This document shows positions 38,901 through 48,500 of a stretch of 64,000 nt of DNA, piece by piece (within the stretch, counting starts at the first letter, position 1; every line of letters begins with the position of its first letter). The notes below the pieces were generated by a model. It had not been told where the DNA came from and searched no databases. It was given only the letters and a program-made list of their open reading frames with translations. Both the position numbers and the translations under genes were made by a program. This DNA is from Schistosoma haematobium (Eukaryota; Platyhelminthes; Trematoda; Strigeidida; Schistosomatidae): NCBI RefSeq assembly GCF_000699445.3, contig NC_067201.1, positions 15,679,501-15,743,500 on the forward strand. The letters run 5' to 3'.

Positions 38901-41900
38901 CTGGTCGTCGCTGATTGTTGCCTCTTCGTCGTCTCTGCCTATTCTCCCACTGACTGCAGCGCAGAGGATGTAAAAGATGAGTTTTACAGAAAGCTCTCCC
39001 ACCTTCTCCGAAAAGCTAGGCGCTCGGATGTAGTAATAATGGCCGGTGACTTTAATGCTCAAGTAGGTAAACTAGGCGATAGGGAAAGATACCTGGGTGG
39101 ATCTTATAGCATCGTGGCTCAAAGAACAGATAATGGCGACCGTCTGTTGCAGCTGTGCTCAGATAACCGCCTGTTCCTTGCAAATACTAACTTTAAGCAT
39201 AAGGAAAAACATCTTTTCACATGGCGACCCCCTAATTCGTTCCAACGTTGGACCCAAATAGATCACATCGCTATCAGCCACCGATAGAGGGGCTCAATAG
39301 AAGACTGTCGCTCATTCTGGAGCACATGCTTAGATTCAGATCATGCTCTAGTACGAGGGCGTATCTGTCTGCGTCTTACTGGACGTAGGAAAGACGCTGC
39401 AAGTAAACCTCTTAGGGGCCTACCTAATGATAGTCAAGCTAAGAGTATATTTCAGGAACAACTAGGAAAACAGTTAGGCAGCCATGTATGTGATGCCCAC
39501 CCCGAGATAGCATGGAACGATATCCGAAAAGCTGTGGAAACAGCAGTGATATCTGCTAGTAAGGTAAACCGTAAGGTTAGGGAGAAACACTGGATCTCAA
39601 CAGCATCTATCGCACTGATAGATGCTTGGAAACTCATTCCACCTGACTCTGAACATAATGAAGAGCGAAGTCAGCTTAGGCACAAGCTGAAAAGAAGCCT
39701 ACGCAATGATCGCGAACAGTGGTGGGTAGCGAAAGCAAGAGAGATGAAAAAGGCAGCGGCAATAGGTAATAGCAGACAATTGTTCAGACTCGTTAAGGAA
39801 ACCGGAATTAGGAACCCGGCCGTTAGCGAAACAATCTCAGAGAAAGATGGACATATTATTCATTCTCAATCCAGGAGATTGGATCGATGGGCAGAACACT
39901 TTAGGGATCAGTTCAACTGGCCTTCAGTCACACTTCGGTTTCCCACGATCTCCAGTCAACCCGAATGGCAAGTTAATTTAGGTCCTCCGACTCTTTACGA
40001 AGTTGAAAAATCCATAGGAAATCTGAAGCGAGGGACAGCAGCAGGCCCTGACAGGTTTACTCCTGAGATTTTTAAGGATGGTGGTCCAGTATTAGCAGTG
40101 AGATTAACTGAGGTCTTAGGTAGAATTTGGGAACTGGACGTAATCCCATCTGACTGGTCTCAATCACTGATTGTGCCAGTTTTTAAGAAAGGACAAAAGT
40201 CCTCTTGTGACAATCACAGAGGAATCAGTTTGACAAATATAGTATCTAAAATATTAGCTTCAATAATACTTCGACGCTTAACCAAAGTTCGTGAAGAGCA
40301 GACTAGAGAAAATCAGGCTGGTTTGTCACTGAAAGGAGTACTAAAGAAGTACGTTAACCTTATAAGGGCTCTCTACTCGAACACAACTGGTAGAGTGAGA
40401 GCTTATGGCGAACTGTCATCAGAATTGATTACCTCAAGTGGTGTTCGTCAGGGCTGTCCACTCTCTCCATTCTTGTTCAACTTTGTCATCGACGTACTTT
40501 TAGAGATAACACTTTCCTCGTCTAGATTTCCAGGGGTTGAACTTCTGCCAGAAGATTCACTCGTTGACTTAGAATATGCAGATGACATAGTTCTATTTGG
40601 TGAAGACACTGACAAAATGCAGAGTCTTCTGACCACTCTAAACAACAATGCAAGCATGTTCGGGATGCGATTCTCCCCCCTCGAAATGCAAAATGTTGCT
40701 TCAGGATTGGGTTGCATTGACACCCGAACTAATGATAGGGAGTGAAGTTGTTGAGTGTGTCGACTGCTTCACTTATCTTGGGAGTCTCATCAGCCCTTGT
40801 GGTCTGGTGTGTGACGGAATCTCAGCACGGATATAGAAGGCTCGACTAGCTTTTACCAACTTGCATCATTTATGACGTAGGCGAGATATCCGTCTAGCAA
40901 CCAAAGGACGTGTTTACTGCTGAGCAGTTCGTTTCGTCCTACTTTATGGCAGTGAAACATGGCCGGTTAGAGTAGAGATATTCGTAGTTTACTAGTATTT
41001 GGTCATAGGTGTCTTCGAAATATTGCTCGTATATCCTGGGACTATCGAGTAAGTAACACAGTTGTCAGGAAACGGGTACTAGGTAAGGATGGCAAATCAA
41101 TTGATGACGTAGTGAAACTTCATCAGTTGAGATGGTGGGACACGTGTTACGTATGTCCAACAACCGACTGCCTCGACGTGCTATGTTCAGTGGTATAGGA
41201 GTAGGTTAGAAGAATGCTAGGGGCGGCCAGACCAAAACATGGCACAAGTCCATGAAGTCACTGACAAGTGGACTGAGTTATGTTGGTAGGTGTAGACTAC
41301 CTGGTTGGGGACCACGAGATGATAGCAACCGATGGTTAGAGACCCTGAATGACATGGCTCAAAATCGTTTCCAATGGCGCAGGTGCATCCACTCTTTGTG
41401 TTCTCCCAAATTCTAATCTTCTGAATTCTTTTTGTCTCTTCTTTCCTCTTTCCAAATTTATTACACTGAATTATACTCTTTAAATAACATCTTCAAACAC
41501 TAATGTTCCCGATTACTGCTTATACTCTTATTACCTCTACCACTATGGGATTTGAATCGACCACTGCATCTCTGTGCTAATGTGGTGTGGCAACTCGAAC
41601 TGATGTACGTACGTACGAAGTTCTACGTTGTTACTGACTGACTGACCCACGGCGCTAGAGTAAGAACACAAAGACTCGTATAAATGAAGATTTATTAATT
41701 CCAAAGCACGACGACCCTAGTCGAAAATACACTCATTTATATATTGATTGTACGCACACTTTGATTAATAATTAGGATGAAATCACATAAATGAAAAAGT
41801 AATTACAATTATAACGAATCACATACTAAGCATAGTTCATGTCAATTAAATATGAGAATACTGTATATTATACAAAATAAAATATCATATGAAAAGACAA

Positions 41901-42029
41901 AACAACTACTACACTGAATGATCATCACATTGAATCGGAACGGAAGTAATGTTGAACAAAACACATAATGAGTAAATCAATTGAATTTTGACTTTTCTTT
42001 CTATCACAGCACTTTTTATTAACAGGAAA

Positions 42030-42074
<45 letters not shown>

Positions 42075-42536
42075 TATGACGTGAGTCCAGCTGGATAATC
42101 ACTAAAAGCCAGTCAGCATTGTAATTCATCACCAGCACTCATCTACGAACAAACCAAGGGTCGAACCCCTACATTATTTCTTACGATGGGCACCTAACTT
42201 TTAGACTACTACGTTAATACTCAGTAGTTTATTGTTTAATTGAAATCGATTCACTATATTGCTTAACTATCTTCGATTGCTTTTGATAGGTAAGTACACA
42301 CTGTTCAGCATTGGTACACTAGGACGAAAAAGCTGTCCAATGCTTCTTAATCTCTAATGGTTATCTAGCTAAGGTCAATCGGCGATGTTAATTATATAGA
42401 ATTCAACAATCTCTACAAAACCCGTATATTAATTATATAGATTTGAATTCTTCCCGACATCTGGTCAATCGATTAAATTTTACTTATTTTACGATCTAGA
42501 TATGATGGTGATGATAGATGTATCAATATATTTTCG

Positions 42537-42583
<47 letters not shown>

Positions 42584-45500
42584 CTATTTAGAAATCATTT
42601 TATGCAGGGTCTTATAGAATTGTCTACTGATATCTTCTATGCACGTATCCACTTGTTCATGTATTCATATACATTCGTATGACAGCTGTTTCTGTTCAAA
42701 ATAAACCAGAAAATCAGTGATAAAAGAACGATTCTGTCACTGAATTTATTATTATTATTATTTATCAGTTCATAATCGACAGATAGATAACTGTTGTAAC
42801 TTTTTTTATATCATGACAATTAATAATCTCCTTCCTTTGTCGTACTGCATGTGTCAGGTTGATGAGATATTTTCAGACTGTGAATGATTTTTAATTTAAG
42901 CTATACAGAGCATAAATGGTGCCTGGTTCTCCTGTAAAACAATTTAAGATTATTATTCTGCAAAACATATATTCATAATTATGAACTAAGTGGTAATTGG
43001 GTAGTATCTATATTGTTTATGTACTTTGTTATATTACTTATGTGAGCATATAAATTTTCTTATAGATTGCTCTCTATATAAAATAAAATGGTCTATTACA
43101 TTACACTCAATTAAATAATATGCATATGTACAATCACATAACTCAGAAATGTAATACGTCATTTCTACTGTGAAAATTGTTTATGAAATAAAACTAAACT
43201 GTTAGAAACATTCATATCACTTACAATAAAATTAATTTATAGGGTAAATTCACTTCATAATACCTCAGTGTTATTTAATGTTATTATTATTCTTCTTCTT
43301 CACAGAACTGATTTATTTATTAATGACTTATGTTGTAAACAATGAACATATAGGTGTAGTATGTACCATTCCAATATTATTATTATTATTGTTATTATTT
43401 ATTTATCATCTCTGTTATATTCAGAAATTTTCACCTTAAAAAAATAGAGGAACGATAAACAATTTTGTACAAGTTTCGTTTTGATTAGTAAATTTGATTC
43501 GGATTACGTTCTTGACTTACAGAGTTTTTTTTTTATTATTGTGATTATTTTGAATTTTCTGTCCCTTTTTTTTCCTTATCTGATTGTCTGAACTTATTCA
43601 GATATGTGGAATAGAAACTTGGATGTATTTATCATAGTTACCCCTACTTAGAGTGTATTTTCATATTCACCAATTCATACTATTGTTAATTTTATCTTTT
43701 GATGGAAAAGAAAAAATCAAATGTTTTGTTAAATCTAGTTCAATAAACTTCGAATCATATCAATTTTTGATTCATGTTGATGTTGAATTATAGACAACAT
43801 GAACTTAACTGTACGGTATTTTTAAGTCTTGTGGAATGTTATACTAAATGTCTGTTTCATTCTATTCTGAGCCATTTTTAACATTGTGATTACTGTTATT
43901 GGCTTTTTGGTTTGGAATAATAGTGTTTTCTTTTATGACATTTCCTGCTTGGTTTAGCATCTTAACTTTCTTATAGTAGGAGGAAGTTATAAGGAATACA
44001 GTCGTTCGTTTGTTAGTGTTCAACTGATGAATTTTGATAAAAGTTCATTCTTGATGGTTAATGAATTGAATATACACTTAGAGATTACATTATATACTTC
44101 GCTATTTCTTAGTTGTTTTGTATTCTTACTGACTTATTTGCTTAACCAAAATCCTTTCAAGAAATATACTTTCTATCTTATTATTTAAGTTCACAGAGCT
44201 TACCTTTTAAACCAGTTTACACATATGGGATAAGTTCAATCAATTCTCCGTGTAACGTAGGTACAGTTAAGCGAATACTTACTGTTGAACGTCATTAGTA
44301 TCCTGAGAATATTATGAACATTTATAACTGGTTGTCAGGTATCTAATTTGAATTTCAAAGGCTCATTTAATGGCGTTCGTAGTTAACGTCACTGTGAACC
44401 AGTTTTATAAACGATATTTTCCATTAAGCTATTAATTACTATAACTTAGCTTTTGCTTATTCTTGTTAAATTGTCCATCTGCCTCAGTATTATGTCTGTT
44501 GTTTTACTCCATATCTCCAGAACAAGCTCGTCGAGATGATATGGAATCACTTGGTTATGTGTTAATGTATTTCTTACGTGGTAGTCTTCCATGGCAAGGC
44601 TTAAAGGCTGGCACTAAACGTCAAAAATATGAACGTATCAGCGAAAAGAAGATGCAAACACCCGTGGAAGTTTTATGTGAAGGTTATCCAGGTACATTAT
44701 TTTGAAGTTGCTTTTTTTAATTCAGCTGTCTGAATAAGTTTATATTTTAATTGTTAAAATGATAAGTTTGAAAAGAACATGATGTGGTTTTATTGCGAAC
44801 AAGATTATCCCAAATGCTTTTAAAAGTATGGGGAAAATCTTTAATTTGTGGCTGCTTATTTTTTGGGAACTTGAAAAAGAAACTTCGTTTGCCGTGGTCT
44901 TGGTGATCTGAGACCATGAGCTTAGTGTTCAAAGGACAGCCAGAAGTTTACTCTATAATTCTATGGGGATACCGCAGGCGACGAAATTCTATGTAGCAAG
45001 GTGAGGTATGATATTGTTAAGGTCAACTTTTTCTAACCTTCCATTATGGGAAGGCAACATTCCTACCTATATTGATTTTGTGAAGGAAACATCCTTAAAT
45101 AGTTAGCATTATGGCTTTTCCATAGACTATATTTTACCATTTCCAGTTTGACTATTAGCCATCCAACCTACCTGGCATAGTAGGACTTAAAGGTGCAGAC
45201 TTTCCAGCTAATATAGCTTTATTCAGTTACTACAATAAACAAGACTGACTACAACTTCTAAGTAGCGGTTAGATTAGGGTCTTCCTAATAGCTGATGTAC
45301 AACAAGTTTTAGTTGATCTAATACTAGTAAGTGGGGTACTCATCAAAAAAGAACACAAGGTTTCATCATATTTTGAATAATGAATGGGAGTGGAATTGTA
45401 GATATGCAACGTCCAAATGTAGAACTTATTTTGGCACGCGTCTCCAGGCAATACTTAATACCAACATCCAGGATATATTTATCGACTTCTTGTTAAATAA

Positions 45501-48500
45501 TGAGAACCTTTTTTCTGTTCGTTTTTATTATTTTTGTTACGAGTTTAGCACCTCTTACGATTTGTAATGTTGAATTGAGATCTCACCTATTTTGTCTGGA
45601 GGGTCGTCCTTCATCGTGAGAAATGCCTAATAAGACTTCTAACTACTTATTGTTTGCCAGTAGCCATAGAATAATATTCAAATAGTATTAAGCAACATGG
45701 TATCACATTTGATTGCTGTGCTTGATGATATAAGATGAACACTGACTTACTGTGTAGATTTTGTGGTTAAATGTATTCAGTGGCATGCCCTTTCAGACCT
45801 TGAATTATAGTGAAGCTTTCTAGGTGAGTCAGATTGCGTCTTTTGGGCATTTGATTCATTGACACATGGTGTCACACATACACGGTCTAGGATATGTTTT
45901 ATGGAGGGAAACAGGCAGAAACCCCTCTAAGGACTCAAAGACTAGATTTGACACTACTTAGAGGATATTGTGGGTGTTGATTCTTCTGTCAAATATACAG
46001 TGCAAGTAAATTAACACTACACAACTCGGGTCTCGTGAACTCTAGGCATACACATAAACAATGATGCTTTGATAGTTATGAGAACACTAGGTTGTGTGGT
46101 TAATGGGATACATTTCATATTTTTACATGAAACATATAAAAGCAAGTCCCGTGCGTTCCATAGTATGTATATGAACATGAATAACACTCCTTAGACTTTT
46201 GGTGCAAGTATGCGTTACACGCATGTTTAAGATTCACAGGTCAAAACTTACTCATATACATAGACACGGTCGATTGCCCACTATGAGTTTAAAACAATTA
46301 ATCCGGTTTTCTGACGGAGGAAGTGGTTAGTTCGCTGTTCATTGACCATTTATGAGGCAAATCCCACGACCCTCGGAGTATCATTGGAAGGTTTGAGTTG
46401 GATTTGGCTTCGGAAAAACGTACTTATAAAATTATCCTGCCAGTCACAATTATATTTATTCATTTACTCACTATAAATTTTGTGTTTGACTACTCTAGAT
46501 GTTTATAAATCCCGTTATATACAAACTTAGATAATACTACTTCCTTTATTTAACTGCTTCCTGATATGATCAATTAAATTCTTTTATTTGTTAAACTGTT
46601 TATTATTTTCAACTTCACCATCTTCTTGATGCTTTTTATGTTCTCTACAGTTGAAATGGCTGTCTACCTTAACTATTGTCGTGGAATGCGTTTTGATAAC
46701 CAACCGGATTATTCTTATTTAAGAAATTTATTTCGTGGACTATTCCAACGTGAAGGTTTTACTTATGATTTTATTTTTGATTGGAATCTATTAAAATTTT
46801 CTGGAAGTGATCAAAATTCCATCAATAATACTACTGCTGCTGTTAATAATAACAACAATAATAATGGTAATGATCATTTAATTACAAATCAACAATCATC
46901 CCAACCACAACAACTCGTGCAGTCTTCTCGTCGTGGTCATCATCATGATGAAAAAATTAAATGTATGTCTTAGTCTTTTTTCTATTAGTTGTATATGTAC
47001 TACTGAGATTTGGTTGGTTTAGAGGTATAAAAATGATCGATTGCACAAAGCTACAAAATAGTAGGTTTCAAAACAAAGTGTTAATCACAGGTGGTATTCT
47101 TCATAGTAAATAGTCTTCTAGTTTTTATTTATTTTCATTCATAGTTCAATCTTCGGTGAGACTATAATTTATAGATGAGCCAATCAGATTTACGATAACA
47201 GGTTCTGAATTTGGGCGCGAAATTAATCAATTCATTTGGCTAAATATAGTTTTGGCATTATAGCTGATATCAGTTCGTGATCAAAAACCTATATCTAATT
47301 CCTAACCCTGACTATCAACTGCAAATAATAATCTTAATTCCTCACTGGTTTACAACCCTCATTTAGTCGTAGTATATAGGTGGACATTCTCAAGGTCATT
47401 TTAGCGTCGCTCAAAGGTCGTCCATAAGTTATAGTCTCACCCAATCTTCTTCCTGAAAAGTTATTAATATGGACATGAGTTACACAGAAAGCATAACCCC
47501 ATTTCATGAACACGCTTTAATAATGGGGTTTTTTGAACGCCTGACAATTCAGGGATGTTTTACGTGCACTTATAACCTAAGGTACTGGGGAACGTTGTCA
47601 AGCCGTTTGTGAATATTCATATATTAAAGTCTTTATAACACGTATTACGTAATGCCAAGTCACCAACTACATTTATGTGCAATGTTAATTGGTATACCGA
47701 AAGCTAGGATCTTTTCGAACATAAAGTGTGACATCATTCCATTAGGACATTGACTGCTTGTAGATACAAATTACTTGGTTGAGTTCGGCTCGGTACCAAA
47801 GACCTGTGGTTTAAAACTTTGAGTGATATTGCTGAAAATTAGTTGTGATAGCGCGAATTCATTCACTTTTTATCTTCCTTGTTTAATAGTTTGAACATTG
47901 TTTTTATGCGTGTGTTGTTTAGTTCGCGATAAAGATAATTATCATTTTAAATTGTTCATCGTGTCCTCGAATCTCTTCAGTTTTATTTTTGGTGTTTTTA
48001 GTGAATGTAACTGCATGAAGAGGTCCTTCTTTTTTATATAACTTTTCCTTTAAAATACATCACCTTACAGCTCGTAACAAAGGAACATCTGGTAATGCGG
48101 GTTATACTGCTCAACAGGCAAATACACAATTAGCTCATAATTCATCAACTACAGCAGTGATGAATTCTCGTTCAGGTTTTACGCAACAAGGTTTAGGCTC
48201 AGTGACTGCTTATCCACGTGGTATGCCACCATCGTGTCTACCGGCTGCGCAAAATATGGTCGCTCAGTCATTACAGGTAATGAGTCTTCAGCCACAGCCT
48301 AATCAAATATCATCTAATACTGTCGCTCATCATCATGCACAACACATGCAATCTCATCCAATCCCGAATTCATTAACTGGATATTACAATCAGACGGTAC
48401 AACAACAGCAGAATGTTTCACAGTCTCCTCAACTAGGCACATCACAATTTGCTAATCCTGCTTGTCCTTCTAACATGTTTCTTATGAATAATAATCATAA

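Larger units (their letters stand above)
41649..44520. other. End of CK1 intron 4
   Basis: Apart from the two (AT)n tracts and SINE fragments at 42071-42420, I see only AT-rich sequence with short ATT runs (42748, 43372). Confidence 0.5.
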
